A stretch of 53,463 nucleotides of DNA from Anaerolineae bacterium (GCA_017303655.1 JAFLCE010000017.1:1-53463); one strand, 5' to 3'; shown: positions 25,185-34,496, numbered from the stretch's first letter. The notes: generated by a model not told the origin, from the letters alone. Program-made: numbers and translations.

Positions 25185-27632
25185 TCATCCCATCACAACT
25201 GTGACGTTGACTTCACCTGAACCTGACTCTGCGCGGATCAGACTCCCTTCAATCTGTTTGCCATTGACAGTGACCTTTGCCGCGCCTTTGCTGACGTGCT
25301 TGGGATTCTCAACGGTAATGTTATATGTCACGCCACGATACTTGCGGACAGCCGTGAAACCATCCCATTCAGATGGGATCGACGGGTCAACTTCAAGCCC
25401 ATCGAAAGTGGGTCGAATGCCGAGGATGGACTGCGTGATGGCAGTATAGTTCCATGCCGCAGTGCCGGTCAGCCAGGAGTTCTTTGCTTCGCCGTGAGTG
25501 GGTGCATCTTTGCCTGCGATCATTTGCGCGTACACATACGGCTCACATTTATGCAGTTCGCCCAAGCTTTCGCGCGCTGATGGGTTGATGCGCTTGTAAT
25601 AATCAAATGCCTTGTCACCGCGACCGACCATGGCTTCCGAAATCATGATCCACGGATTGGTATGGCAGAAGATGCCTGCATTCTCTTTATAGCCGGGTGG
25701 GTACGAAGAGATCTCGCCGAGGTGCAGATAATACTGACTGAATGCCGGTTGTTGTAACACGATTCCATGTGGCGTGGCGAGGTGCTCAGCAACTGAATCT
25801 AATGCTCTTACAGCATTGCCATTCTCCAACCCCAACCCAGCCATAATACAAATGCCCTGCGGTTCGATGAAGATCTGTCCTTCTTTATTCTCCTTCGAAC
25901 CGAGCACGTGACCAAAATCATCATACGCACGGCGGAACCAGTCCCCGTCCCAGCCTGCTGCCCAAACAGTCTTTTCCATTTCAGTAGAGGCTTTGGTGAC
26001 CTTTTCCACTTCGGCTTTATCGCCGCGATGCTTGGCGATGCCCGCCATTTCACTACATGCCAGTACAAACAAGCCCGCAATGAATACGCTTTCCGCAGTT
26101 GCACCGTCTTTGTTGGTGGTGGTTTGGAAGGATTGCCCAGGCGTATCGGAGAAACAATTTAAGTTCAAGCAGTCGTTCCAATCCGCGCGACCGATGAGCG
26201 GAAGTTGGTTGGGTCCGAGCCGCTCCAGCGTGTATTGAATAGACTTCTGCAAATGCTCGTAGAGTGGAGCTTCTGAGCCTGCTTCGTTTTCATATTGCAC
26301 TTGCTCGTCAAGGATCGACCAGTCGCCGCTTTCTTTGATATATGCGGCAACTCCCAGGATCAACCACGCGGGGTCATCGTTGAAACCAGAACCGACATCG
26401 TTATTGCCGCGTTTGGTGAGCGGTTGATATTGATGGAAAGCCCCGCCGTTCTTGAGTTGTGTAGCGCTGATATCCAAAATGCGCTCTCTGGCACGTTCAG
26501 GAATCATGTGTACGAAGCCAAGCAGGTCTTGATTCGAGTCACGGAAACCCATGCCGCGCCCAATGCCGCTCTCAAAGTACGAAGCCGAACGGCTCATGTT
26601 GAACGTCACCATACACTGGTAGGCATTCCAGATATTGACCATGCGGTTGGTGTCTTGATCGGGCGTGGTTACTTGTAGTTTTCCCAACAACACTGTCCAA
26701 TGATCGCGTAGTTCGTTGAAGGCTTTGTCGGCGTTGTCTGGCTGCAAATATTTTTCAAGCGTCTTCTTGGCAGACTTTTTGTTGATGATCTGTGAACCGG
26801 GCGGGTCGAACTTGTCGTCTTTGGGATTCTCTTGATAGCCGAGAATGAAGATGACCTGCTTGGATTCGCCTGCCTTCAATTTGACGTTGACATGATGCGA
26901 GCCAATCGGCTGCCAACCATGCGCTTCGGTGTTAGACGATTTGCCTGATTCCACAACTTGGGGCTCGTCCCAGCCGCGATAGTTCCCAAGAAAGTCTTCG
27001 CGGATGGTGTCGTAGCCCGCCAGTTTTTCGGAGCAGGCAAAATACGCGAAGTGGTCGCGGCGTTCGCGATACTCGGTCTTGTGATAAATGACATCGTCCA
27101 CGATCTCCATTTGCCCAATGGAGTAATTGCGCTGGAAGTTGGTAGCGTCGTCGTTGGCGTCCCAAAGACAAAACTCAATGGCGGAGAACAGGCTCAAATC
27201 CGAGTCGGAGCCGCTTTCGTTGGTGAGAGTCACCTGCCAGATTTCGAGCGACTCACCGAGCGGCACAAAGTAGCGGGTGGAGGATTTGATCCCATTGAGT
27301 TTGGATGTGATGGTGGTATAGCCCTGCCCATGGCGGCATTCGTATTCGTCCAGCTTGGTGCGGGTGGGCATCCATGATGGTGACCAATACTTGCCGCTTT
27401 TGTTTTCGCGCAGGTAGAGATAGCGACCGCCCATATCGAGCGGGGAGTTATTGTAGCGATAGCGGGTGAGGCGGCGTAGGCGGGCGTCTTTGTAAAAGGA
27501 GTAGCCGCCCGCGGTGTTGGAGATCAGCCCGAAGTAGGCTTCGCTGCCGAGATAGTTGATCCACGGCATGGGGGTGTCTGGCTGGGTGATTACATATTCT
27601 CTTGCGTTGTCGTCGAAATGTCCGTATTTCAT
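25185..27632 (-). CDS. Cellobiose phosphorylase (GH94)
   Basis: This is an 815-residue protein, the usual size. The start MKYGHFDDNAREYVITQPDT, then INYLGSEAYFGLISNTAGGY and LRRLTRYRYNNSPLDMGGRY, closely follow clostridial cellobiose phosphorylases as I remember them. The ADWNDCLNL motif (483-491) holds the catalytic Asp (D487 by motif position). The (alpha/alpha)6 region also has SYFESGIGRGMGFRDSNQD and NPWIMISEAMVGRG. It converts cellobiose and phosphate to glucose 1-phosphate and glucose in the cytoplasm. It is the first gene of the run leading to GH1, with GGAAAT before the ATG. Confidence 0.93.
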   Translation of the reverse strand: MKYGHFDDNAREYVITQPDTPMPWINYLGSEAYFGLISNTAGGYSFYKDARLRRLTRYRYNNSPLDMGGRYLYLRENKSGKYWSPSWMPTRTKLDEYECRHGQGYTTITSKLNGIKSSTRYFVPLGESLEIWQVTLTNESGSDSDLSLFSAIEFCLWDANDDATNFQRNYSIGQMEIVDDVIYHKTEYRERRDHFAYFACSEKLAGYDTIREDFLGNYRGWDEPQVVESGKSSNTEAHGWQPIGSHHVNVKLKAGESKQVIFILGYQENPKDDKFDPPGSQIINKKSAKKTLEKYLQPDNADKAFNELRDHWTVLLGKLQVTTPDQDTNRMVNIWNAYQCMVTFNMSRSASYFESGIGRGMGFRDSNQDLLGFVHMIPERARERILDISATQLKNGGAFHQYQPLTKRGNNDVGSGFNDDPAWLILGVAAYIKESGDWSILDEQVQYENEAGSEAPLYEHLQKSIQYTLERLGPNQLPLIGRADWNDCLNLNCFSDTPGQSFQTTTNKDGATAESVFIAGLFVLACSEMAGIAKHRGDKAEVEKVTKASTEMEKTVWAAGWDGDWFRRAYDDFGHVLGSKENKEGQIFIEPQGICIMAGLGLENGNAVRALDSVAEHLATPHGIVLQQPAFSQYYLHLGEISSYPPGYKENAGIFCHTNPWIMISEAMVGRGDKAFDYYKRINPSARESLGELHKCEPYVYAQMIAGKDAPTHGEAKNSWLTGTAAWNYTAITQSILGIRPTFDGLEVDPSIPSEWDGFTAVRKYRGVTYNITVENPKHVSKGAAKVTVNGKQIEGSLIRAESGSGEVNVTVVMG

Positions 27633-27656
27633 AATGATTTCCTTTTCTTGTTTAGC

Positions 27657-27713
27657 AGGGGCGACCCTTTTTGATCTATCGATATAACTTTTTCCGCTGG
27701 GCGGGTCGCCCCT
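27657..27713. repeat. AGGGGCGACCC inverted repeat
   Basis: AGGGGCGACCC (27657-27667) and GGGTCGCCCCT (27703-27713) form an 11-bp perfect inverted repeat in the gap between the GH3 lipoprotein and the cellobiose phosphorylase gene. Elements of the form GTAGGGGCGACCC are common dispersed repeats in bacteria of this kind. It may end GH3 transcription or stabilise mRNA. Confidence 0.7.
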
Positions 27714-27719
27714 ACATGT

Positions 27720-29687
27720 TTATTTACATTCCAAAATATCTGGCATGCTCTCGCCGTATTCCAACCCATACCCAAATGGGAAGAGCGGCGCATCACAGCC
27801 GGTTTTATCTTTTGCGTTGTTGATATTGATGGGCAACTGTTCGTTCGTGCGGGGCCATGAATAAGATGTTTTGCCGGTGAACGGATAATTGCCAAAAAGC
27901 ACATCGGCAACTCCGTTGCCTTCGGTGCCCGGGAGCCAGGCTGCTACCCAAGCCTCTGCCAGTGGAAGTTCATCTGTGATCACGCGTGGACGACCTGAGA
28001 GCAAAATGACCACGACCGTTTTACTTTGTTGTCTCGCGTCGTTGAGCAGTTTCACTTCTGAATTGCTCAGCGAAATATTCGCTGCATCGCCTACGCCTTC
28101 GGCATAGGGTTTTTCGGCTAGCACAACGAAGGTCACATCTGCGATCAGCGGGATGCCCGCTTCGTCTGTGAATTCAGTGAAGTCGCCATCGCTGTTAAAT
28201 TCCACGCGAGAGGTTTCGCTCACGGCGGCGCGGATGCCGCTCAGAATGGTGGTGCCTTCATTCTGGTTGCCAACTTTGCCTTGCCATTCGAGAGTCCAGC
28301 CGCCGGATTGCAAGCCGAGGTCATTCGCGCCTTGCCCTGCCACAAAGATGACAGGAGTCTCTTTGCTGAGAGGCAGCGCATCATTTTCGTTCTTCAACAA
28401 TACAAGTGACTCACGCACAGCCTGACGTGCCAAATCCAAATGCTCTTGCGAGCGGACTGTCTTTTGCAGCGAGACATCCGGCATGGGGCGTTCGAACAAG
28501 CCCAGGCTGAATTTGACGCGTAAAATCCGGCGCACGGCGTCGTCGATGCGTTCTTCGGGGATGTCGCCATTGTCGACGGCGGTTTTCATCGTCTCAATGA
28601 AAGTGACGTAATCATATGGAACCATGTTCATGTCCACGCCCGCGTTGACGGAGGTGACGATGGAAGCGTAATAATCGTCGGGGTAAATTTGATCCATGGC
28701 TTGCCAGTCTGAGACGATAAAGCCATTGAAGCCGAGTTCGTTTTTGAGCACATCAGTCAAGAGATATTCTTGCGCGTGCATTTTTGTGCCCTTCCAACTG
28801 CTAAAGGATGCCATGATGTTCAACGCGCCCGCATCCACGGCGCTTTCGTAAGGTGGAAGATATAACTCGCGCAATGCCTCTTCAGGCACTTGCATATTGC
28901 CCTGGTCGAGTTTGTAATCTTCAGTATTTGATGAATCCCATAGAGTGGCACCATCTCCAAGAAAATGTTTGGGCGTGGCAAGCGTGAAGATGGTCTGACC
29001 GGGTGAGGTGACGTCGCCATCTTGAATCGTCTGCATGCCTTCGAGATACGCCGTGCCCAACGAGGTGACCAATGCGGTCTCTTCGCCGAAGCCTTCATAT
29101 GTACGCCCCCAACGGACGTCTTGAACGACGGCGATCACTGGCGCAAAATTCCATGGGATGCCGCTGGCGAGGATCTCTTCAGCTGTAGCGCGCCCAATGG
29201 CTTTCACTAATTCCGGGTTGTTGGTTGCGCCAAGCGCAATGTTATGCGGGAAGATGGTCGCATTCTGCATGTTGCCATGCCCATGCACCGCATCCACGCC
29301 GTAAATGAGCGGAATGCCCAAGCGAGTTGCCAAGGCTTCTTCTTGATAGCCTTCCACCATGGTATACCATTCTTGCGGAGTATTCTTGGCAGGCGAGCCG
29401 CCGCCTCCGCTTAAGATGGAGCCGATGGCATAGGTCGTAATGTCACCGGGCTGGATGCTGCCCTTTTCCACCTGAGTCATCTGCCCGATCTTCTCTTCGA
29501 GAGTCATGCGTTTGAGCAGATCTTCCACTCGCACTTCAATGGGTTGACTCGAATCCGTGTAAAGGATGGGGGAGGTGTCTTCCGTGGCAACGGGAGTAAT
29601 TTCTTCTGCAACTGGCGTGGATGTAGAAGCGCCGCAAGCGGAGAGAATTAATGAAACAAGAAAGAGGAAAGAAAATAATTTACGCAT
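27720..29687 (-). CDS. GH3 beta-glucosidase lipoprotein
   Basis: The ATG at 29687 gives 655 residues with a lipoprotein signal, MRKLFSFLFLVSLILS followed by AC (C18). The GH3 catalytic barrel contains PLIYGVDAVHGHGNMQNATI, the substrate KH motif (K240-H241) and nucleophile D327 in GFIVSDWQAMD. The C-terminal alpha/beta domain has FVAGQGANDLGLQSGGWT and the end FPFGYGLEYGE. It belongs to the exo-1,3/1,4-glucan hydrolase (ExoI-like) group. It would trim beta-glucan oligomers on the cell surface, feeding the cytosolic phosphorylases and GH1. The ribosome-binding site is weak. Confidence 0.94.
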   Translation of the reverse strand: MRKLFSFLFLVSLILSACGASTSTPVAEEITPVATEDTSPILYTDSSQPIEVRVEDLLKRMTLEEKIGQMTQVEKGSIQPGDITTYAIGSILSGGGGSPAKNTPQEWYTMVEGYQEEALATRLGIPLIYGVDAVHGHGNMQNATIFPHNIALGATNNPELVKAIGRATAEEILASGIPWNFAPVIAVVQDVRWGRTYEGFGEETALVTSLGTAYLEGMQTIQDGDVTSPGQTIFTLATPKHFLGDGATLWDSSNTEDYKLDQGNMQVPEEALRELYLPPYESAVDAGALNIMASFSSWKGTKMHAQEYLLTDVLKNELGFNGFIVSDWQAMDQIYPDDYYASIVTSVNAGVDMNMVPYDYVTFIETMKTAVDNGDIPEERIDDAVRRILRVKFSLGLFERPMPDVSLQKTVRSQEHLDLARQAVRESLVLLKNENDALPLSKETPVIFVAGQGANDLGLQSGGWTLEWQGKVGNQNEGTTILSGIRAAVSETSRVEFNSDGDFTEFTDEAGIPLIADVTFVVLAEKPYAEGVGDAANISLSNSEVKLLNDARQQSKTVVVILLSGRPRVITDELPLAEAWVAAWLPGTEGNGVADVLFGNYPFTGKTSYSWPRTNEQLPININNAKDKTGCDAPLFPFGYGLEYGESMPDILECK

Positions 29688-29705
29688 AAGTTTTATCAAC
29701 CAAAT

Positions 29706-29790
29706 TCATAGACGGCAGACCGTCGACCACCGACCGCGGTCCGCCGTCTATGGTCTGCGGTCAATTACTAATCACTAGTTACCAATCACC
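29706..29790. repeat. Composite repeat overlapping an ATPase stop codon
   Basis: ATAGACGGC (29708-29716) and GCCGTCTAT (29743-29751) flank a GACCG-rich core. It is followed by TTACTAATCACTAGTTACC, a TTACT-type short-period repeat that runs into the last codons of the ATP-binding protein gene. Related TTACT repeats occur at 34547-34575 and 40430-40450, also at gene ends. Confidence 0.6.
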
Positions 29791-30458
29791 ACACCATCCC
29801 GCAATTCCAACACTTCATGCACGTACTCATCCACCAGTGCATCGTGCGAGACCATCAACATCGTGATCTTGTGCTCTTCCACCAACTCGCGGAAGAATTT
29901 CAATAACTCATGCGTGGTCTTGCTGTCCAATTCGCCGGTGGGTTCATCAGCAAGGATCAACTTCGCTTCATTTGCCAGTGCTCGTGCAATCGCGACTCGT
30001 TGTTGTTGTCCGCCAGACATTTCATACGGGCGGTGATCTTTCCATTTGCCCAAGCCGACGATCTCCAAACATTCCAATGCGCGTTTGTCTCTGGCTTCAT
30101 ACTCATCGCCTTTGATGCGCAACAACAGCTCAATGTTTTCATATGCCGAAAGTGTCGGTAGTAACCCAAACGACTGAAACACCAATCCAATTTGGTCACG
30201 CCGCCAGGCTGTCAACTCATCGTCACTCATTTGCATCAGGTCGTGCCCAAGCACATGCACCGTGCCCGAAGTGGGTTTATCCAAACCAGCCAGACAATTC
30301 AACAGCGTCGTCTTGCCACTGCCCGAGCGACCCTTCAGAGTCACAAACGTACCGGTCTCCACCTGCAAATTAATTCCGCGCAAAGCAGGGATGCCCTCTG
30401 CGTGATTCTTCGACGGGTATACGCGCCACAGATCTTTGGTTTCAATGACCAAACTCAT
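29775..30458 (-). CDS. MacB/LolD-type ABC transporter ATP-binding protein
   Basis: This is a 227-residue ATPase. Walker A is GRSGSGKTT (43-51), the Q-loop is VFQSFGLLPTL, the signature is MSGGQQQRVAIARAL (147-161) and Walker B is LILADEPTGELDS (167-179), followed by the H-loop MVSHD. The DEPTGELD form marks the MacB/LolD/FtsE group that works with FtsX-type permeases. It overlaps the preceding ATPase gene by 4 bp, so the transporter may use a heterodimer of two ATPases. The last codons and stop (VIGN end) lie in repeat-derived sequence. Confidence 0.93.
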   Translation of the reverse strand: MSLVIETKDLWRVYPSKNHAEGIPALRGINLQVETGTFVTLKGRSGSGKTTLLNCLAGLDKPTSGTVHVLGHDLMQMSDDELTAWRRDQIGLVFQSFGLLPTLSAYENIELLLRIKGDEYEARDKRALECLEIVGLGKWKDHRPYEMSGGQQQRVAIARALANEAKLILADEPTGELDSKTTHELLKFFRELVEEHKITMLMVSHDALVDEYVHEVLELRDGVVIGN

Positions 30459-31468
30459 CGCCCCAACCTCTTTCTGATCTCAGCGCGGATGCGACTCCAT
30501 GCCTGATTCAACTTCGATGGAACTTGCACCGCTTCACTCTCTGTCTCTGCCTGTTCGCTGACCATTGGGTTGTGATCTACGCTGTGAGCGTCGCCCTCCG
30601 GCTTGCGGATGAGGATGCCCTCCTCAGTTGACTCAATGATGACACGGCGTTTGATGCCAAACTCTTCAAGATACTCACGTGGAATCTGCAAGCGACCCGC
30701 CGAATCTAGTACCGCCATCTCCACGAGATGATGTTCATCGCTATCCGCTTTTTGCACGCGGACAGTTTCACTTGCCAGCTTTCCGTCCCGCACGGCGACG
30801 ACACGGTCCACGTGTTTAGCAATGCCTGGGTCGTGCGAAACAATCACCATCGTGAGTCCGAGGCGTTTGTTCAAATCCCGTAATAAATCATAAATAGTTT
30901 GCGCAGTGGCTGTGTCGAGTTCGCCGGTGGGTTCATCCGCCAGCAGGAGCATCGGGTTGTTCGCCAGTGCAATCGCAATTGCCACACGCTGCTGTTCACC
31001 GCCGGAGAGTTCTTCAAGTTTGTGCCCCATGCGTTCCTGTAAGTTGACAAGTTTCAGCAGGTCGCGGGCGCGCTCGCGAGTAGATGCGCCAACCTGCCCA
31101 GAAAGGGTAAGCGGCAATTCAACATTCTCTACCGCCGTGAGATACGGGATGAGATTGCGTGCGCCATGCTGCCAAATAAAACCGACCTTGAGGCGACGGT
31201 ATTCATCTAGTGCGCGGGTACTGAGTGTGCCAAGGTTATGACTGCCGACGATGGCACGCCCGCCAGTGGGACGGTCCAAACCACCGAGCACGTTGAGCAG
31301 TGTCGACTTGCCACTGCCGCTTGCGCCGACCACGCCGATCATTTCGCCGGTGCGCACGCTGATGTCGAGTCCTTGTAACGCCTGTACCTCAACCGTTTCA
31401 CCTCCCTGTTGGTTGAGTTGATAGATCTTTACGAGGTTTTCACATTGAATGAGTATTTGTGTATTCAT
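30455..31468 (-). CDS. ABC transporter ATP-binding protein with AbrB/SpoVT-like C-terminal domain
   Basis: This is a 337-residue protein. The ATPase domain (about 1-235) has GASGSGKST (48-56), LSGGEQQRVAIAIAL (154-168) and LLADEPTGELD (175-185). The extra C-terminus contains a swapped-hairpin-like segment at about 249-290, MAVLDSAGRLQIPREYLEE and GIKRRVIIE followed by EGILIRKP. It matches the D-x2-GR-x2-IP-x-G-I pattern of AbrB/SpoVT DNA-binding domains. A charged tail follows. The MacB-type ATPase and the FtsX-type permease are its partners. The added domain could bind DNA or act as a dimerisation module. Confidence 0.9.
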   Translation of the reverse strand: MNTQILIQCENLVKIYQLNQQGGETVEVQALQGLDISVRTGEMIGVVGASGSGKSTLLNVLGGLDRPTGGRAIVGSHNLGTLSTRALDEYRRLKVGFIWQHGARNLIPYLTAVENVELPLTLSGQVGASTRERARDLLKLVNLQERMGHKLEELSGGEQQRVAIAIALANNPMLLLADEPTGELDTATAQTIYDLLRDLNKRLGLTMVIVSHDPGIAKHVDRVVAVRDGKLASETVRVQKADSDEHHLVEMAVLDSAGRLQIPREYLEEFGIKRRVIIESTEEGILIRKPEGDAHSVDHNPMVSEQAETESEAVQVPSKLNQAWSRIRAEIRKRLGR

Positions 31469-31480
31469 AAGTATTTTTCA

Positions 31481-31575
31481 CGTCATTGCGACGAGGGCGT
31501 TCTTCCCGACGAAGCAATCTCAGACTTAATCATGAGATTGCTTCGGGCAAGAACAAGAGCGCCCTCGCAATGACG
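31481..31575. repeat. CGTCATTGCGA...GAAGCAATCTC palindromic repeat
   Basis: A long imperfect hairpin, with left arm 31481-31521 and right arm 31534-31575. The outer sequence is CGTCATTGCGA and the inner is GAAGCAATCTC. It is one of the best-known dispersed repeats in bacteria. It fills the gap between the permease stop (31578) and the ATPase start (31468) inside an otherwise compact operon, so it should be transcribed. Confidence 0.85.
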
Positions 31576-31577
31576 AA

Positions 31578-34490
31578 TCATGTCGTCTCTCCCAGCTTGA
31601 TGGCTTGGAAGATTTTCATGCGTGTAAGCAATGCGGACAGTGCATACAATGCCACAAAGAAAAGTGCAGCGAATAGGACATAGATCTGAATGATCGAAAG
31701 CCACGCGATCTCAATTTGGAAGGGCGGATACTGTGACTGGGCACTGGCACCAATTTGTAAGAACGGAACGAAGAGGCGGCTGGCGAACACACCGAGCAAG
31801 GTCCCTACGCCGATGCCAAGCAAAACAAGAAATGCCAACTCTGCCGCCAGTAGCGATTTCATCTGCTGAATGGATAAGCCGATGGCACGCAACATGCCCA
31901 TCTCAATGAAGCGGCGGCGGAAAGAGAAGAGCGCATACAGCAGGAAGCCCAACACGGTCAATAATGCCGAAGCGACGAAGCCGACCGAGAGCAAGCCGAA
32001 CAAGCCCTGTCGTTCGGGGCGGCGTTGTTCGGCGCGAATGTTCAACTCGGCAGATGACCACTCTTTGACGATGGTGTTCAAGCCGTTTTGATTTAGTTTG
32101 CTTTGGTCTGCCAAGGGGTCGAGGACAATGCTAAAGCCGCGCACAGCATACGCAATATCTTCGGGTTTGGCATTGGCAGTCGTCGCCAGCCAGACTTCGT
32201 GCGGATATTCATTGCCCGCCCGCAGGAACAGTTCTTCGAGACTGCCCACGACCATGGTGCCAGAGTCGGGATACCAGGTGGGGAAGAGGTCGAACGAGCC
32301 GACAATGGTTGCGTCCCATGTGATCGACTCACCGGCTATGCCAGTGGCGATGCCAAGTTTCATTTTGTCGCCGACTTTTAGTTTTTGTTTTTCAAGCAAT
32401 TGCGTTGGCACGAGAATGCCAGTCGGGTTTGCAGCAAGTTGATTCATCAACACGCCCAGTTGTTCATTGGCAAAATCCCGTTGCCAATAAGCTGCCGAGG
32501 GAAAGGTCAGGCGGTCAATGCCGAGGAAGGTCCCTTCAATGGAACCGGCTGTACCGATGGCGGTGAAGTTATAACGTCCCACGCGAGTGGCTGCTTCCAC
32601 GTCTGGGATGCTGAGGTGATCTTCCACCGGGTTGAAGGTGTAGATCGGGTTCGGGCTATCTTCATTGAAGGTCGTGCCGAACTCATAGATGTTCATGTCC
32701 GCGCCAGTTTGATAGCGCATTTGTTTATCGAGCTGGCTGTCAAGCGTTTTTGCGAGGGATGCAGTAAACGCAGATAAGCCTAGCGTTAGCACAAGTAAGA
32801 CGAGCGGCGCGCTGTAAAAAGCGGGAGTCCGTTCGAGGTAGCGAGCTGCCATCAGCAAGCCGACGCTTTTGGTGGTGCGAAGCGTCCACGAGAGGAATGC
32901 CATGAAGCGTGGAACAAGCCGGAGCGTGAAAAGAGCGACGGAGAAAATGCCGAGGGCAGGTACAAGCAATAGCAGCGGATTTTGCAACGGGTCTGGCAGA
33001 GTCTCCGGTCCGCTTAAGGCTTGTTGACTTTGCAGCGAGAGTTGCCAGAATCCATAAGCGGCTGGGATAAGCAAAAGAACATCGATATAAAATTTTTGCC
33101 ACCACGGAATGCGGAAGGAACGCGCGCGCTCTTGTTTGTATGTGACGATGGTGTTCTCTGCGGCGCTAAGAGTTGGCAGTAGAACTTGGATTAGCAAAAT
33201 GATGCCGATGCCGAGCAGACCATAGCCAAGCACTTCAGGTGTGATGCTGACGCGCAACCCGCCTTCTGCGCTGAAGTCTAAAAAGCTGCGGGCTTTGCCG
33301 ATGGAGTGTGTGATCCATACGCCGAGACCTACACCGCCTGTGAGCGCAACGATGCCAAGCAAGACGCCTTGCATGAGCGACATCCCGACCACTTGTGCGG
33401 CGCTTGCACCGCGGCTGCGCAGGATCGCCATCTCGCCGCGTTGCTGTCCAACGAAAAGACCCGCGACCAAGCCGATAAACGAAAGGATCAGGCTGAGGAT
33501 CGGCACGCTGAACGCAAATAATAAATAGGTCAGTGTGGGTGAATTCTGTTGATATCGGTCAAGCGCTTCGAGCGGCGAGGCGATCAGCACGGTTTTTTCG
33601 AGCAAGCTCCCGGCGCGACTTTCAACGGAGAGTATGCGTTCCTTTAATCCCTGCACATCTTTGGCATGTAAAGAGGAACCATCGGCGATGATGCTCCAGG
33701 TGACGTTACGAAGTTCATCATCCACGCGTTCGCTGATGATGCCTTTGTAGGAATCTTCGTGAACGATCAACCAGTTGGTTTGGGTTACGCTCCAATATGG
33801 GGCGAGCGGATCAACGGCTCGCCACAAGCCGACGATGAGCACCGGCAGGTTGCCTTTTTCTGTGCGCAAAGTGTAGGTGTCACCGACTTGCACGCCAAAT
33901 TCTTCGGCGAGGCTTTCATTTGCCATCACTTCGATGGCATCGCCATCCTTGAGCAGGGATACAAAGGGCTGCGGCGCAGCGCCGTTGATGATGGTGACGG
34001 TATCTTCCAATGGGGTGATGAACGCAAAACTGACAGAGGTCAGCGGATATTGAGTGCCGGAATTGCTCACGTCACGCGGCGGGTACATATTGTATCCATC
34101 GGTGCGGAAGCGACGGATCACTTCAAGGATCGGCAGGTTGATGCGCCGCAAAGCGGCATCAGAGAGATAGGTATCTACTTCCTCGATGTTTTTCCATTGC
34201 GGGCTGTCGTTGCCTGCAACCTTCACTTCGAACACGAAGGCAAGCGGAGCATAATCCACCGGCTTTTGGGTCAACTCCGCTTCACGTCCCGCCAGCAGTT
34301 CCTCACGCAAAAGGCGGAAGTAGGTCGCATCCGCGTACAGTGGCACGCTTAGGATGAATCCAGAAGCGATCATCAGGCCTGCGATCGAAGCGAGACTCAG
34401 GAAGCGTTGATTAAGCAATCGCTTGAAGGCGATGCCTGTGGTCGCCCAAATTTGCAGGGCAAAGGAACGGAGAGGGGAGAGGAATTGCAT
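31578..34490 (-). CDS. FtsX/MacB-type ABC transporter permease (970 aa)
   Basis: This is a 970-residue membrane protein, more than twice a MacB permease. One N-terminal helix (about 33-55) is followed by a large extracytoplasmic domain. A helix bundle (about 310-440) contains the FtsX segment GLFVGQQRGEMAILRSRGASAAQ. Two more helices and a second extracytoplasmic domain follow, then a final bundle (about 825-960) with RRRFIEMGMLRAIGLSIQQMK. It therefore has two FtsX-like halves in one chain, as in DevC/LolCE-like fusions. It is energised by the two ATPases downstream. The cargo is unknown, and peptides, lipids or lipoproteins are possible. Confidence 0.88.
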   Translation of the reverse strand: MQFLSPLRSFALQIWATTGIAFKRLLNQRFLSLASIAGLMIASGFILSVPLYADATYFRLLREELLAGREAELTQKPVDYAPLAFVFEVKVAGNDSPQWKNIEEVDTYLSDAALRRINLPILEVIRRFRTDGYNMYPPRDVSNSGTQYPLTSVSFAFITPLEDTVTIINGAAPQPFVSLLKDGDAIEVMANESLAEEFGVQVGDTYTLRTEKGNLPVLIVGLWRAVDPLAPYWSVTQTNWLIVHEDSYKGIISERVDDELRNVTWSIIADGSSLHAKDVQGLKERILSVESRAGSLLEKTVLIASPLEALDRYQQNSPTLTYLLFAFSVPILSLILSFIGLVAGLFVGQQRGEMAILRSRGASAAQVVGMSLMQGVLLGIVALTGGVGLGVWITHSIGKARSFLDFSAEGGLRVSITPEVLGYGLLGIGIILLIQVLLPTLSAAENTIVTYKQERARSFRIPWWQKFYIDVLLLIPAAYGFWQLSLQSQQALSGPETLPDPLQNPLLLLVPALGIFSVALFTLRLVPRFMAFLSWTLRTTKSVGLLMAARYLERTPAFYSAPLVLLVLTLGLSAFTASLAKTLDSQLDKQMRYQTGADMNIYEFGTTFNEDSPNPIYTFNPVEDHLSIPDVEAATRVGRYNFTAIGTAGSIEGTFLGIDRLTFPSAAYWQRDFANEQLGVLMNQLAANPTGILVPTQLLEKQKLKVGDKMKLGIATGIAGESITWDATIVGSFDLFPTWYPDSGTMVVGSLEELFLRAGNEYPHEVWLATTANAKPEDIAYAVRGFSIVLDPLADQSKLNQNGLNTIVKEWSSAELNIRAEQRRPERQGLFGLLSVGFVASALLTVLGFLLYALFSFRRRFIEMGMLRAIGLSIQQMKSLLAAELAFLVLLGIGVGTLLGVFASRLFVPFLQIGASAQSQYPPFQIEIAWLSIIQIYVLFAALFFVALYALSALLTRMKIFQAIKLGETT

Positions 34491-34496
34491 GTAGAA

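Noticed and set aside
33759-34352. A 197-residue plus-strand open frame inside the FtsX-type permease gene.
   Set aside because: The composition is like translated antisense sequence, and the opposite strand carries a clear membrane protein.
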